A stretch of 64,000 nucleotides of DNA from Corynebacterium appendicis CIP 107643 (GTDB lineage Bacteria; Actinomycetota; Actinomycetes; Mycobacteriales; Mycobacteriaceae): the NCBI RefSeq assembly GCF_030408415.1, contig NZ_CP046976.1, positions 620,001 through 684,000 of the forward strand, given 5' to 3'. The position numbers were made by a program, and so were the translations under genes. The notes beneath the pieces were generated by a model, which was not told where the DNA came from, made no database searches, and worked only from the letters and a program-made list of their open reading frames with translations. Numbering within the stretch: position 1 is the stretch's first letter; each line of letters begins with the position of its first letter. Below are positions 7,990 to 18,200 of the stretch, in pieces.

Positions 7990-8705
7990 GGTGAACTTGG
8001 GCGTGAACCACAAAAGCACGCGGTGTTCACGCTGGTCCTGGTCTCGGTGCTGATGGCGGTCTCTACCGTGATGGTTGGGCCTCGTCCGACGAGGCGCTGG
8101 CGGAGGCGATCGCCGACGACCCGATCGGCGCGCTCGCCGTGGTACTTCCTACCTGGGTGCTCGTGCCGTTTTTGATCACCGCGGTGCTCGCGCTGGTCTC
8201 CGGCGCGGTGCTTGGCATCTACTCCTCGGGCCTGACGCTTTTGACTTTGGGTATTAACATCCCGCGCCCCGCGGCCGCCGCGATCGACGGCGTCATTCTC
8301 ACCCTCGGCACCATCTGGGTGGTTTTCTTCGCGCAAAGCTTCCTCGGGCCGTTCCAATCCTTCCTGATCACGCTCGGGGTGCCGTTGGCCAGCTGGGCGG
8401 GCATCCTCATCGCGGACATCTACTCGCGCACGCAGGATTATGATGAGCCCGCGCTTTATCGCGTCGAAGGCCGCTACGGTGCCGTCGACTGGATCTCTAT
8501 TGGGATCTTGGTGGTCTCCTCGGTGATTGGCTGGGGCCTGGTGGCCAACCTGTTCGCCGAAGAAGCCGCTTGGAACAACTGGCAGGGCTACCTCCTACCA
8601 CTGGTTGGCGAGCACTGGGCGGACGCGAACCTCGGCGTGCTCGTCGCGCTCGTGTTCTCCTTTGTTGTGGCGTGGTTTGCGCGCCGGGGCCGCATCCGCC
8701 GGTAG
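7990..8705 (+). pseudogene. NCS1 family (purine/cytosine permease-like) remnant, 5'-truncated and frameshifted
   Basis: The last 188 codons (frame of 8139) match the C-terminal half of NCS1 nucleobase:cation symporters: AVLGIYSSGLTLLTLGI, AAAIDGVILTLGT, GPFQSFLITLGVPLASWAG and a DYDEPALYRVEGRYGAVDW loop. Upstream, a helix VFTLVLVSVLMAVSTVM reads in another frame; continuity to SSDEALAEAIADDPIGALAV requires a frameshift near 8070-8085. The N-terminal half (roughly 200 residues) is absent; the tRNA lies there instead. No function is expected. Because thiamine gene remnants follow, a former hydroxymethylpyrimidine (CytX-type) role is possible but unproven. Confidence 0.8.
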
Positions 8706-8728
8706 GAGGGGAGCGTGGCATAGTGCGC

Positions 8729-9774
8729 TCAGGCCAGCGCCCCATGCTTATCCACGACCCCTTCGGAGCGCACACCACCAGCGCAATACACAACAACCTC
8801 GTCGCCGGGCGAGAACTGCGCAAGCGTCCTCGATACCGCTTCCGGGTTTTGCTCCACCTCGCTGAGCGGGAGGTTTATCCCCGGCACGGGCAGATCCGCG
8901 ACTGCCTTCTCGTGCGGTTCACGGACGTCGATAGAGGGTAGGCGGTGGGCCGTGAGGGCGTCGAAAAGCGCTTGCCCCTCATGGCTTGCGGAACACGCCT
9001 CGGTGTAGGTGCCCAAGTGCGTGGCGAGCTCGCGCCACGGGTCGCGGGTGACGGTGAAGCGGCGCATCGTGGCGGAAAGGACGTCGTACATGTGCAGCCT
9101 GCCCACCTTTACCTCGCCGACGCCGGAGAGGTACTTCACCGCCTCGGTGGACATGAGCGAGCCGACCACCGAGGTGGTCACGCCGAGCACGCCGTCGGTG
9201 GCGCAATCCGGCACGGAATCCGCGTCCGGCTGGGGGGGTAGAGGTCCCGCAAGCCCACACCGTCCGCGGGCGCGCTGGGGCCGGAGTGCCACAGGGCGAT
9301 GTCGCCGCTGTAGCGCAGCACCGAACCCCATAGAAGCGGCGTGCCGGTGACCTCCGCGGCGTCGGCGGCGAGGAATTTGGTGGCGAAGGTGTCGGAGCCA
9401 TCGATGAATAAATCGATGCCCTCGAGCGCCTCGATGAAGTTGTCGGTGCTGAGCCGGTCGCGTACGGCCGTGACCTGGATGTCCGGCTGCAGCTCGAGCA
9501 GACGCTCGGCGGCCACGTCGACCTTCCTGCGGCCCACATCGGAAGCGCCGAAGAGGATCTGACGGTGGATGTTGGTCAGATCGACCGTGTCGTCGTCCCA
9601 CACTGTGATGTAGCCAACACTCGTGGCCTCGAGCGTCTGCATGACGGGACAGCCCAACCCGCCCGCACCGATGACCAGCACGTGGGCCTCGTGCAGGCGC
9701 TGTTGCTGTTCCGGCCCGAAGCCAGGCAGGTTCATCTCGCGTGCGGTGCGTTTAAGTTCTCGCTCGGGCAGCAC
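8729..9774 (-). pseudogene. thiF: ThiF/MoeB-type adenylyltransferase with rhodanese domain, frameshifted at a G7 tract
   Basis: An E1-like enzyme that would adenylate the C-terminal Gly of ThiS or MoaD. The first about 180 codons hold GFGPEQQQRLHEAHVLVIGAGGLG, the nucleotide motif, and IDLFIDGSDTF; the second part, in another frame, has DSVPDCATDGVLGVTTSVVG with the family Cys, then a rhodanese domain SIDVREPHEKA with active-site-like VVYCAGGVRSE. The frame is lost at the run of seven G at 9232-9238: eight would restore YPPQPDADSV. Either a real lesion, a phase-variable tract, or a sequencing error. It is followed by the thiE'-'thiG fusion upstream in the operon (1-bp gap). Confidence 0.82.
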
Positions 9775-9775
9775 G

Positions 9776-10481
<706 letters not shown>

Positions 10482-10755
10482 AACGCTAAGACTATGGGCC
10501 TGTAGCAGATCTCGCCGATTGCATAGTTTTTGAGCCTATTAATTAGCGAATTTTTTTAGGCATATCCGTGAAAAGTTTTAGCAGTACGATCAGTGTGTTT
10601 TCTCGGGTAAAAGGGGGGTTTAACCCCCTAAAGGGGCTAGCGAAAATTTATAAGTCGCCCGTTAAAAATCATCAACACGATGAATAAGTGCATAATATGC
10701 AACAGATCTACTGTGGCCGAGCTTACAATTTGCTAAAAATTGTCTACGAATTAAC
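10482..10755. promoter_or_regulatory. AT-rich intergenic region with GC-armed palindromes
   Basis: A 274-bp divergent gap, clearly more AT-rich than its surroundings. GGGGGTT (10614-10620) and AACCCCC (10622-10628) form an odd palindrome around one T, and CCCCT/AGGGG (10625-10636) overlaps it as a second inverted repeat. This looks like an operator pair upstream of the EamA transporter and urease genes; the regulator is unknown. Nothing else coding is seen here. Confidence 0.45.
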
Positions 10756-11931
10756 ATGGGTAACATGTCAAATATCGCAACACCAGCCAGGGCTGCGAAG
10801 CGGCAGCCCCCGCCAATCAAGCCCGTCTCTCATGGTAGGGCTGTCGCAGTCCTCGCTCTGGGCACTGCCTTCCTCGCCGCGACACCGCTTTTGGTGAAGG
10901 CCGCGAACATGGACCCTGCAACGCAGGCGTTCCTTCGTGTCTTCATCGGCTTCCTCTGCCTCCTGCCGTTCGGCATTATGGAGATTAAAAAGAAGGAAGG
11001 CCTGGCCCGCAAGGGCATCATCTACTCGGTGATCTCCGGTCTCTTCCTGGGTATCGACTTCACTGCATGGAACTACTCCATTTTCTACATCGGCGCCGGC
11101 GTGGCCGCGATTCTGCTTAACCTGCAGGTCATCATCGTGCCGATGCTTACCGCCATTTTTGATAAGTACAAGATTCCGCCGGTCTTCCTGGTGCTTGTGC
11201 CCATCATGGCCGTCGGCGTGCTTCTCACGGGTGGCGTGTTCGAACCGTCCGAGGCAACCGGCCCGGACACGATCTACGGCATCAAGACCGCAACCCTGGG
11301 TACGGCCTTCGGCCTGACCTCCGGTGTGTGCTACTCGTTCTACCTGTACTTCTCCCGCAAGGCCGGCACCTCGGCCCGCAAGGATCTCTACATCCAGCCG
11401 ATGATGTACACGGCTGCGGCACAGATGGTTGCGCCGACCATCGTTGCTTACACCGTTTCCGCCCGCGGCGGCTTCGACTTCAAGAACGGCGTGCTTGTCG
11501 ACGGCGTCCTCCCGGCAGTCAACCCGGAGACCGCACTCGGCGACCCGCTGACCGCCTGGAACTGGATCGCCCTGATCCTGCTGGCCACCTTCGGTCAGGC
11601 TCTTGCATGGACCTTCGTCCAGTACGGCACCGTCTGGCTTGACCCGACGCTGTCCGCAGGTATCCTCCTGCTCTCCCCGGTGACCTCCGTCATCATCGCT
11701 GCACCGTTGTTCGGCGAGGTTCCGTCTGTCCTGCAGATCATCGGTGTCCTGATGATTTTGGCTACGGTGGCTTACCAGAACGGTTTGTTCTCCATTCTGA
11801 TGGGCAAGAGGAAGAAACCGGACGAAGAAAACCCGGACGAAATGTTGGACGAACAGTTGCAGCGAGAAGGGTTAGCGCCTGGGCACTCGCCTGACGATGT
11901 CCCAGACAACCCGAAAAAGCATCACCACTAA
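10756..11931 (+). CDS. EamA/DMT-superfamily transporter upstream of urease
   Basis: 391 residues with about ten transmembrane helices in two EamA repeats, for example [56 protein letters not shown] and [20 protein letters not shown]. The cytoplasmic C-terminal tail is charged and ends in a His-rich KKHHH. Members export or import small metabolites; the substrate is unknown. It ends 65 bp before ureA on the same strand, so a link to nitrogen or nickel metabolism is suggested by context only. Start uncertain between 10756 and 10765 (MSNIATP), both with weak ribosome sites. Confidence 0.85.
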   Translation: MGNMSNIATPARAAKRQPPPIKPVSHGRAVAVLALGTAFLAATPLLVKAANMDPATQAFLRVFIGFLCLLPFGIMEIKKKEGLARKGIIYSVISGLFLGIDFTAWNYSIFYIGAGVAAILLNLQVIIVPMLTAIFDKYKIPPVFLVLVPIMAVGVLLTGGVFEPSEATGPDTIYGIKTATLGTAFGLTSGVCYSFYLYFSRKAGTSARKDLYIQPMMYTAAAQMVAPTIVAYTVSARGGFDFKNGVLVDGVLPAVNPETALGDPLTAWNWIALILLATFGQALAWTFVQYGTVWLDPTLSAGILLLSPVTSVIIAAPLFGEVPSVLQIIGVLMILATVAYQNGLFSILMGKRKKPDEENPDEMLDEQLQREGLAPGHSPDDVPDNPKKHHH

Positions 11932-11996
11932 GTCCGAAATTGCGTCCCCGGCCCTTCACTCACTGGGGGCGTAACGGCAGATATATAGGAGAAAGC

Positions 11997-12299
11997 ATGA
12001 ACCTCACCCAGCGTGAACAAGAAAAGCTGCTCATCGTGGTGGCAGCCGACGTTGCTCGTCGCCGCAAGGAACGCGGCCTGAAGCTGAACCACCCTGAGGC
12101 TGTAGCACTGATCACCGATTTCCTGCTCGAGGGCGCCCGCGACGGCAAGACCGTGGCTCAACTCATGAGCGAGGGTGTAGAGGTCCTCACCCGCGATGAC
12201 GTCATGGAAGGCGTCCCGGAGATGATCTCTGACGTCCAGGTCGAGGCAACGTTCCCGGATGGAACGAAGCTGGTCACAGTTCACAACCCCATCCGCTAA
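11997..12299 (+). CDS. ureA: Urease subunit gamma
   Basis: 100 residues, starting at the ATG at 11997 with AGGAG upstream. The small structural subunit of the nickel enzyme that hydrolyses urea to ammonia and carbamate. Typical segments: [65 protein letters not shown] and the terminal TVHNPI. First gene of ureABCEFGD. Confidence 0.97.
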   Translation: MNLTQREQEKLLIVVAADVARRRKERGLKLNHPEAVALITDFLLEGARDGKTVAQLMSEGVEVLTRDDVMEGVPEMISDVQVEATFPDGTKLVTVHNPIR

Positions 12300-12324
12300 C
12301 TCTGAAAGGTTTAAGGATCGCATC

Positions 12325-12639
12325 ATGATTCCTGGCGAGTACTTCATTTCCGACGGTGAACCAATCACCGTGAACGCGGACCGCGAAGCAGTCACCATCG
12401 AGGTGACCAACCGCGGCGACCGCCCGGTGCAGGTCGGTTCCCACTTCCACTTTGCAGAAGCAAACTCCGAGCTTGAGTTCGACCGCGAAGCAGCGCGTGG
12501 CAAGCGTCTGGACATTCCCGCAGGCACCGCGGTTCGTCTCGAGCCTGGCGATACCAGGACCGTCGACCTGATTGACTTCGGCGGCGAACGCCAAGTCTTC
12601 GGCTTCAACAGCCAAATCAACGGCGCACTGGACAATTAA
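12325..12639 (+). CDS. ureB: Urease subunit beta
   Basis: 104 residues from the ATG at 12325. Contains [35 protein letters not shown] and [15 protein letters not shown], all characteristic of the beta subunit. It packs with UreA and UreC in the (alpha-beta-gamma)3 cytosolic complex. 25 bp downstream of ureA. Confidence 0.97.
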   Translation: MIPGEYFISDGEPITVNADREAVTIEVTNRGDRPVQVGSHFHFAEANSELEFDREAARGKRLDIPAGTAVRLEPGDTRTVDLIDFGGERQVFGFNSQINGALDN

Positions 12640-12662
12640 GAGTAAGAGAGGGACACAACACT

Positions 12663-14375
12663 ATGGCATTTCAAATGGATCGCCGTCAGTACGCCGAGCT
12701 TTACGGCCCCGCCGAGGGCGACGGCGTGCGACTGGCAGACACCAACCTGGTCGCTCGCGTCGAGCGCAACATCCCCAAGCCGGGTGAGGAAGTCACCTTC
12801 GGCGGCGGCAAGGTCATCCGCGACGGCATGGGCCAGAACAGCCGTGTGACCGGTAACCAGCAGATACCGGACGTGGTCATCACCGGTCCGCTAATCATTG
12901 ACTACACCGGTATTTACGTCGCTGACATTGCGATCAAGGACGGCCGCATTCTCAAGATCGGTGCTGCAGGAAACCCGGATATTCAGGACGACATCGACAT
13001 CACTATCGGCGTGGGCACCGAGGTTATCGCTGGTGAGGGAAAGATTGTCACCGCGGGTGCAGTGGATACCCACATCCATTTCATCTCCCCGGGGCAGGTC
13101 GAGGCCGCACTGGACAACGGCACCACCACGCTCATCGGCGGCGGCGTTGGCCCGGCTGAGTCCACCAACGCAACCACGGTTACCTCCGGTGCGACGAACA
13201 TCCGCCGCATGATCGAGGCGACCAAGGACTTCGCCGTCAACGTCGGCTTCCTGGGCAAGGGCCACGCATCTGACGTCAACCCGCTGCGCGACCAGATTCT
13301 TGGCGGCGCAATCGGCCTGAAGATCCACGAGGACTGGGGCGCGACCGCGAACACCATCGACACCGCGCTTAACCTTGCGGACGAGGCTGACATCCAGGTC
13401 GCCATTCACACCGACACCCTCAACGAGGGCGGCTTTGTGGAGGACACCCGTGCAGCCATCGGCGATCGCGTCATCCACACCTTCCACACCGAAGGTGCCG
13501 GCGGCGGCCACGCTCCGGACATCATCGAGGTAGCCAGCATGCCGAATGTGCTGCCGGCGTCCACCAACCCGACGCTGCCGTACACGGTGAACACCCTGGA
13601 CGAGCACCTCGACATGATTATGGTGTGCCACCACCTCAACCCGGACCTGCCGGAGGACGTCGCCTTCGCAGACTCCCGCATTCGTCGCGAGACCATCGCG
13701 GCCGAGGACGTCCTGCACGACCTAGGCGCACTGTCGATCACGTCTTCCGACTCCCAGGCCATGGGCCGCGTCGGCGAGGTCACCCTGCGCACCTGGCAGG
13801 TTGCTCACCGCATGAAGGAGCAGTTCGGTCCGCTCGAAGGCGACTCTGAGAACAACGACAACAACCGCATCAAGCGCTACATTGCCAAGTACACTATTAA
13901 CCCGGCGATCGCTCAGGGTGTTTCCCACGTTGTCGGCTCGGTGGAAGAAGGCAAGCTTGCGGACCTCGTCGTCTGGAACCCGAAGAACTTCGGTGTCAAG
14001 CCGGACACCGTGCTGAAGAGCGGCTTCATCGTCCGCTCGATCATGGGTGATTCCAACGCGTCCATCCCGACCCCGCAGCCGCGCACCATGCGTTACTCCT
14101 TCGGTGCACTCGGCCGCGCTGCAGAGCGCACTTCTGTGACGTTCCTGCCGACGCTCGCGATCGAGGCTGGCCTGCCCGAGTCCCTGAACATTGGCCGTAA
14201 GTTTGTTGAGGCCAAGGGCATGCGGAACATCTCCAAGAAGGATATGAAGCACAACGACGCCATGCCGGACATCAAGGTCGATCCGGAGACCTACGAGCTG
14301 ACTGTGGATGGCAAGAAGATCACGTCTGAGCCGGCAGAGGTTCTGCCGATGGCGCAGAGGTACTTCCTGTTCTAA
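12663..14375 (+). CDS. ureC: Urease subunit alpha (catalytic)
   Basis: 570 residues, the full usual length. Nickel ligands and active-site residues are present: HIHFISPGQ (HxH pair), the carbamylated Lys in [18 protein letters not shown], and the flap with MVCHHLN (catalytic His). The carboxy end [20 protein letters not shown] is standard. The gene is intact, so with the accessory genes downstream a functional enzyme is expected. 23 bp after ureB. Confidence 0.98.
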   Translation: MAFQMDRRQYAELYGPAEGDGVRLADTNLVARVERNIPKPGEEVTFGGGKVIRDGMGQNSRVTGNQQIPDVVITGPLIIDYTGIYVADIAIKDGRILKIGAAGNPDIQDDIDITIGVGTEVIAGEGKIVTAGAVDTHIHFISPGQVEAALDNGTTTLIGGGVGPAESTNATTVTSGATNIRRMIEATKDFAVNVGFLGKGHASDVNPLRDQILGGAIGLKIHEDWGATANTIDTALNLADEADIQVAIHTDTLNEGGFVEDTRAAIGDRVIHTFHTEGAGGGHAPDIIEVASMPNVLPASTNPTLPYTVNTLDEHLDMIMVCHHLNPDLPEDVAFADSRIRRETIAAEDVLHDLGALSITSSDSQAMGRVGEVTLRTWQVAHRMKEQFGPLEGDSENNDNNRIKRYIAKYTINPAIAQGVSHVVGSVEEGKLADLVVWNPKNFGVKPDTVLKSGFIVRSIMGDSNASIPTPQPRTMRYSFGALGRAAERTSVTFLPTLAIEAGLPESLNIGRKFVEAKGMRNISKKDMKHNDAMPDIKVDPETYELTVDGKKITSEPAEVLPMAQRYFLF

Positions 14376-14390
14376 GCCCGATGTAGAAAG

Positions 14391-14433
14391 GAGAGCGGAG
14401 GGGCGAATCAGCCGCTCCGCTCTCGACCTTTTT
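14391..14433 (+). terminator. Hairpin with T-run between ureC and ureE (attenuator-like)
   Basis: Perfect 10-bp arms GAGAGCGGAG (14391-14400) and CTCCGCTCTC (14415-14424) with a 14-nt loop, followed by GACCTTTTT. It sits between the structural and accessory genes and would be expected to reduce read-through into ureEFGD. The strong RBS of ureE follows directly. Confidence 0.75.
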
Positions 14434-14448
14434 GGAAAGGAGTGGAAT

Positions 14449-14916
14449 TTGCTCATCACCAAAATTCTGGGCAATGTCAACGACACACCGGATGGCGCCA
14501 GGGCAACCGACTCGGTTGTCTTTGACAACGAGAGCCGCGTCAAGCGCGTTCAACGGGTTGTCACCGAGGCGGGCAGCGATCTCGGCCTGCGCCTGGACAG
14601 CGAATTCAAGGAACTGAAAGACGGCGACATTCTGTACCGCGATGGCGATGCCGTGATCGTCGCAAAGATCGCTCCCGTGGACGTGCTTGTGATCAAGCCG
14701 CGCACGATCAAGGAGGCACTGCTAGTGGGCCACACCCTGGGCAACCGCCACCTGCAGGCGCAGTTCTTCGATGCGTCGAGCGTCTTCGGCGCCGAATGCA
14801 TGGTTGTCCGTTACGACCACACAGTTGAGCACACGCTCGAGCACCTCGAAGTCGACTTCGATCGCGGCGAGCACGTGATGCCGAGGCCTTTCCGTCATGC
14901 AGAGCACACACACTAA
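14449..14916 (+). CDS. ureE: Urease accessory nickel chaperone UreE
   Basis: 155 residues from a TTG at 14449, preceded by GGAAAGGAG. UreE delivers nickel to the UreFGD activation complex. Seen: an N-terminal chaperone domain, HTLGNRHLQAQF in the metal-binding domain (GNRH motif), and MVVRYDHTVEHTLEHLEVDF. The tail is short with a modest His content (FRHAEHTH) rather than a long His stretch. The 3' end overlaps ureF by 20 bp. Confidence 0.93.
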   Translation: MLITKILGNVNDTPDGARATDSVVFDNESRVKRVQRVVTEAGSDLGLRLDSEFKELKDGDILYRDGDAVIVAKIAPVDVLVIKPRTIKEALLVGHTLGNRHLQAQFFDASSVFGAECMVVRYDHTVEHTLEHLEVDFDRGEHVMPRPFRHAEHTH

Positions 14917-15616
14917 GCCGAACTCGGACCTCGTCGTCTGGCACATCACTGACTCGGCGCTGCCCACCGGCGCGTTCGCGCACTCGGCGGGTATGGAGAC
15001 GTTTATCCAGGACGGTGAGATCGATGATCCCGAATCGTTCTCCGTCTGGCTGCGGGATTACCTCTACCAGGCCACGTTTGGCGAGGCGCTGTCCGCGCGT
15101 TTCGCAGCCCGGCTGGGTGCAAAGGATCTACCGCTCGAGGAGGCAGCCGAGCAGCTGCATGAACTCGACGCGCTGACGCACGCCACCCAGACACCGAAAC
15201 AGCTTCGCGTGTCCATGAACTCCATGGGCCGGCGCATGTCTAAGGTCGCGCGCATCGTGGACCCCGAAAACGCGCTGGTGGAAGAGTACGATGGGGGGCT
15301 GAAGGAGCGTCGCTACAAGGGCAACCCGGGCATCGCCGCAGGGCTGCTGCTGGGGGCTGCGGGTGTCGACGAGCACACCGCAGTGCGCGCGTACCTCATG
15401 CAGATGGCCACGTCCATGGTGCAAAACGCGATTCGTGCGATCCCGCTCGGGCAGGATGCGGGCCAGCGGATCCTGGTTGAAATCTATCCCTACATCGACG
15501 CGTTTGCAGAAGTGACGCTGAAACATGACTGGCACGACTTGGGTGTCACAGCCCCGCGTCTGGAGCAGGCGCAGATGGCGCACGAGCATCTGCGCTCGCG
15601 CATGTTCATGTCTTAA
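14897..15616 (+). CDS. ureF: Urease accessory protein UreF
   Basis: 239 residues. UreF is the GTPase-activating partner of UreG in the nickel-insertion complex. Motifs: WHITDSALPTGAFAHSAGME near the N-terminus, the internal RRMSKVARIVDPENALVEEY, and YIDAFAEVTLKHDWHDLGVTA at the C-terminus. Start ATG lies inside the ureE 3' end (20-bp overlap), implying coupled translation. Confidence 0.94.
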   Translation: MQSTHTKPNSDLVVWHITDSALPTGAFAHSAGMETFIQDGEIDDPESFSVWLRDYLYQATFGEALSARFAARLGAKDLPLEEAAEQLHELDALTHATQTPKQLRVSMNSMGRRMSKVARIVDPENALVEEYDGGLKERRYKGNPGIAAGLLLGAAGVDEHTAVRAYLMQMATSMVQNAIRAIPLGQDAGQRILVEIYPYIDAFAEVTLKHDWHDLGVTAPRLEQAQMAHEHLRSRMFMS

Positions 15617-15640
15617 ACACCAACAGAAAGGAACGTAACA

Positions 15641-16255
15641 ATGAGTGTTGTCAAAGTCGGGATTGGTGGACCTGTCGGCGCCGGTAAGACGGCGCTGATC
15701 GAGCGCATCACTCGCGCGCTCGAAGGCGAGGTCTCCATGGCCGCGATCACTAACGACATTTACACCACCGAGGACGCGAAGATTCTCGCCCGCGACGGCG
15801 TGCTTCCGGAGGACCGCATCATCGGTGTGGAAACCGGCGGCTGCCCGCACACCGCGATTCGTGAGGACACCTCGATGAACGAGGCAGCCTACGAGGAACT
15901 TCTTTCGCGCCACCCGGATCTGGAGATGGTGTTCGTGGAGTCCGGCGGCGATAACCTGTCGGCAACGTTCTCGCCGGAACTGGTGGACTTCTCCATCTAC
16001 ATCATCGACGTTGCCCAGGGTGAGAAGATCCCGCGCAAGGCAGGCCAGGGCATGATCAAGTCCGACCTGTTCGTGATCAACAAAACCGACCTCGCGCCGC
16101 ACGTCGGTGCGGACCTTCAGGTGATGGAGGACGATTCCAAGGTCTTCCGCGGCGACAAGCCGTTCGTGCTGACGAACCTGCGTACCGACGAAGGCTTGGA
16201 CGGCGTGATCAAGTGGATCCGTCACGATGTTTTGATGCAGGACCTCGCAAGCTAA
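15641..16255 (+). CDS. ureG: Urease accessory GTPase UreG
   Basis: 204 residues. SIMIBI-class GTPase that drives nickel insertion: P-loop [13 protein letters not shown], the metal-binding [12 protein letters not shown] (CPH motif), FVESGGDNL as switch/Walker B, and [13 protein letters not shown] for guanine recognition. Ribosome site AGAAAGGAA precedes the ATG. Its TAA overlaps the ATG of ureD (TAATG). Confidence 0.97.
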   Translation: MSVVKVGIGGPVGAGKTALIERITRALEGEVSMAAITNDIYTTEDAKILARDGVLPEDRIIGVETGGCPHTAIREDTSMNEAAYEELLSRHPDLEMVFVESGGDNLSATFSPELVDFSIYIIDVAQGEKIPRKAGQGMIKSDLFVINKTDLAPHVGADLQVMEDDSKVFRGDKPFVLTNLRTDEGLDGVIKWIRHDVLMQDLAS

Positions 16256-17121
16256 TGCTCCGGGACGACATCGCGACAATCCAGGACGCGGAGGAGCAGG
16301 GCTTCACCGGTGTGCTGAACCTGGGGATTGGCGAAAGCGGCGGCCGTTCGATCGCTCGCCGCCAGTACCACGCAGGTGCACTGAAGATCATCCGCCCGCA
16401 CTACCTCGACGACACCGGCCAGGTGTACTACACCATTGTCAACCCGGGTGGCGGCTATGTCGGCGGCGACGGTTACTACCAACGGTTTGCGCTCGAGCCG
16501 GGGGCTTCCGCCGTCATTACTGACCAGTCCGCTACCAAGGTCTACCGCACCCCGGGCGGCCACGTGTATCAGCGCATGGCGTTCGAGGTCGAGGCCGGCG
16601 GCGTCTTGGAGTACGTGCCCGATCAGCTCATCTTGTACAGGGATGCCGATTTCCGGCAGGACACAGTGGTCAAGCTCGCCAAAGACGCGTCGTTTTTCAT
16701 GTCCGAAATTGTCACGCCGGGGTGGTCGCCGGATAAGTCGATCTTCGGCTACGAGCACATGCACCTGCGCACGCAGGTTGAGATCGACGGCGAACTCGCA
16801 CTCGTGGACAACCTGCGCATCGACCCGAGCTCGACCGTGCACCCGGTCTCAAGCATGGGATTTATGGGTAGCTACACCCACGTGGCTAGCGCGATCTGCT
16901 TTGATCCGCAGATTACTGACGCAACTCTGGACGCCGTACGCGACGCTCTGCCGAGCGACAACGGCGCCGAGAGTTCGATTACCGCTACAGATGAGCCGGG
17001 ATTTGTCCTGCGCGCGGTAGGAAACCGCACTGAGGATCTCATGGCGACGGTTTTGGCGGCAGTGAACACGGTCCGCTCCCAGTTCCGCGGCCAGGGCCAG
17101 CTGAAGCTGCGCCAGTACTAG
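16255..17121 (+). CDS. ureD: Urease accessory protein UreD
   Basis: 288 residues from an ATG overlapping the ureG stop by one base. UreD (UreH) is the scaffold that binds the urease apoprotein. Seen: IRPHYLDDTGQVYYTIVNPG, GGGYVGGDGYYQRF, ATKVYRTPGGHVYQ and EYVPDQLILYRDADF. Last gene of ureABCEFGD; the stop overlaps by 4 bp the convergent ArsR-type gene, and no terminator is visible between them. Confidence 0.94.
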   Translation: MLRDDIATIQDAEEQGFTGVLNLGIGESGGRSIARRQYHAGALKIIRPHYLDDTGQVYYTIVNPGGGYVGGDGYYQRFALEPGASAVITDQSATKVYRTPGGHVYQRMAFEVEAGGVLEYVPDQLILYRDADFRQDTVVKLAKDASFFMSEIVTPGWSPDKSIFGYEHMHLRTQVEIDGELALVDNLRIDPSSTVHPVSSMGFMGSYTHVASAICFDPQITDATLDAVRDALPSDNGAESSITATDEPGFVLRAVGNRTEDLMATVLAAVNTVRSQFRGQGQLKLRQY

Positions 17122-17420
17122 TGCTTGTGTGTTGCACCGATCCAGTGCAACACCGTATGCACCTGCTCATCCGCGATGGCGTAGTAGATACTGCGGCCGT
17201 CGCGGATCGAGCGCACCACCCCCGTTTTCTCCATCGCGCGAAGTGCGGCGGAAGTGGTCGCCATCTTCGTGCCGGTGAGGTCGGATAGCTCCGATACGGC
17301 CAATTGCTCCGGCCCGGCGAAATGGATTGCGCTGAGCAGCGCGAGACGCGTCGGGTCGGACAGCGTTTTAAATACCGGTGTCCAGGCCAGGATGTTTACG
17401 TCGTGTTCCCAATCTTCCAC
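17118..17420 (-). CDS. ArsR/SmtB-family metal-responsive regulator
   Basis: 100 residues from a GTG at 17420. Winged helix: FKTLSDPTRLALLSAI, SELSDLTGTKMATTSAALRAMEKTG as recognition helix, and RSIRDGRSIYYAIAD as wing. The C-terminal helix carries Asp84, His88, His92, His98 and His100 (DEQVHTVLHWIGATHKH), a metal-site composition like Ni/Co sensors NmtR and KmtR but with different spacing; no ArsR-type CxC. Fourth gene of the ABC importer operon, 3 bp after the ATPase. Probably binds the palindrome at 20162-20187. Metal identity is inference. Confidence 0.88.
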   Translation of the reverse strand: MEDWEHDVNILAWTPVFKTLSDPTRLALLSAIHFAGPEQLAVSELSDLTGTKMATTSAALRAMEKTGVVRSIRDGRSIYYAIADEQVHTVLHWIGATHKH

Positions 17421-17423
17421 GCG

Positions 17424-18200
17424 TTATACTACCTCCGCAGGCGCGGTTGCTCCGTTGACAACCAGGGTCGGGGTGCCGTTGCGGCGCTCGAGTACAGCAT
17501 CAATCCCGAACACCTCGTTGAGTAGGCTGGGTGTGAGCACGTCGAGGGGGTTTCCCTCCGCAACGGTTGCTCCGTTGTGGAGCACGATCAATCTATCGCA
17601 GTACTGCGCCGCCAAGGCGAGGTCGTGCAACGCGATACCGACGCTGAACCCCTCGTCCACAGTGATGGACTTCAACATCCCGAGTAGCGCGTGCTGGTGA
17701 TGGAGGTCGAGGTGGTTCGTGGGTTCGTCGAGAAGCATGTGCTGCGCGCCTTGGGCGAACGCGCGGGCGGTCATCGCACGCTGCACCTGGCCGCCGGATA
17801 GCGCGGTGACGGGGCGGTCCGCGAGGTCGCTCAACCCCGCGTTGTGCAACGCGAAGTCCACGGCCTGCGCGTCGGCGCTGCTCGGTTTCCAGAACAACCC
17901 GCTGCCGGCGGAGCGTCCCATCTCGACCAGCTGGCGCACGGAGATCGCAGGCGGGGTACCGGCCGACTGCGCCACGTACGACAGCAGACGCACACGCTCG
18001 CGGTGGCTGTAGGAGGTAAACGTTTGGCCGTTGTAGCGCACCTCGCCCTCGAAGTCGGTTACTCCGGCGAGAGACTTGAGCAGCGTCGATTTCCCGGAAC
18101 CGTTGGGGCCGACTAGCCCGGTCAAAGTGGCGTCGGGGATGTGCGCGTCGATGTCAAGGCGGAAATCGTCGTACGCGGCGAGAACACGAGCGTCAATCAC
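17424..18200 (-). CDS. Metal/metallophore ABC transporter, ATP-binding protein
   Basis: 258 residues from a GTG at 18200 that overlaps the permease stop (GTGA). FecE-like: Walker A GPNGSGKSTLLKSLAG, signature LSGGQVQRAMTARAFA, Walker B MLLDEPTNHLDL, switch region IALHDLALAA. Short compared with the other importer ATPase in this window and without its long tail. Works with the permease at 18197 and lipoprotein at 19160. Confidence 0.93.
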   Translation of the reverse strand: MIDARVLAAYDDFRLDIDAHIPDATLTGLVGPNGSGKSTLLKSLAGVTDFEGEVRYNGQTFTSYSHRERVRLLSYVAQSAGTPPAISVRQLVEMGRSAGSGLFWKPSSADAQAVDFALHNAGLSDLADRPVTALSGGQVQRAMTARAFAQGAQHMLLDEPTNHLDLHHQHALLGMLKSITVDEGFSVGIALHDLALAAQYCDRLIVLHNGATVAEGNPLDVLTPSLLNEVFGIDAVLERRNGTPTLVVNGATAPAEVV

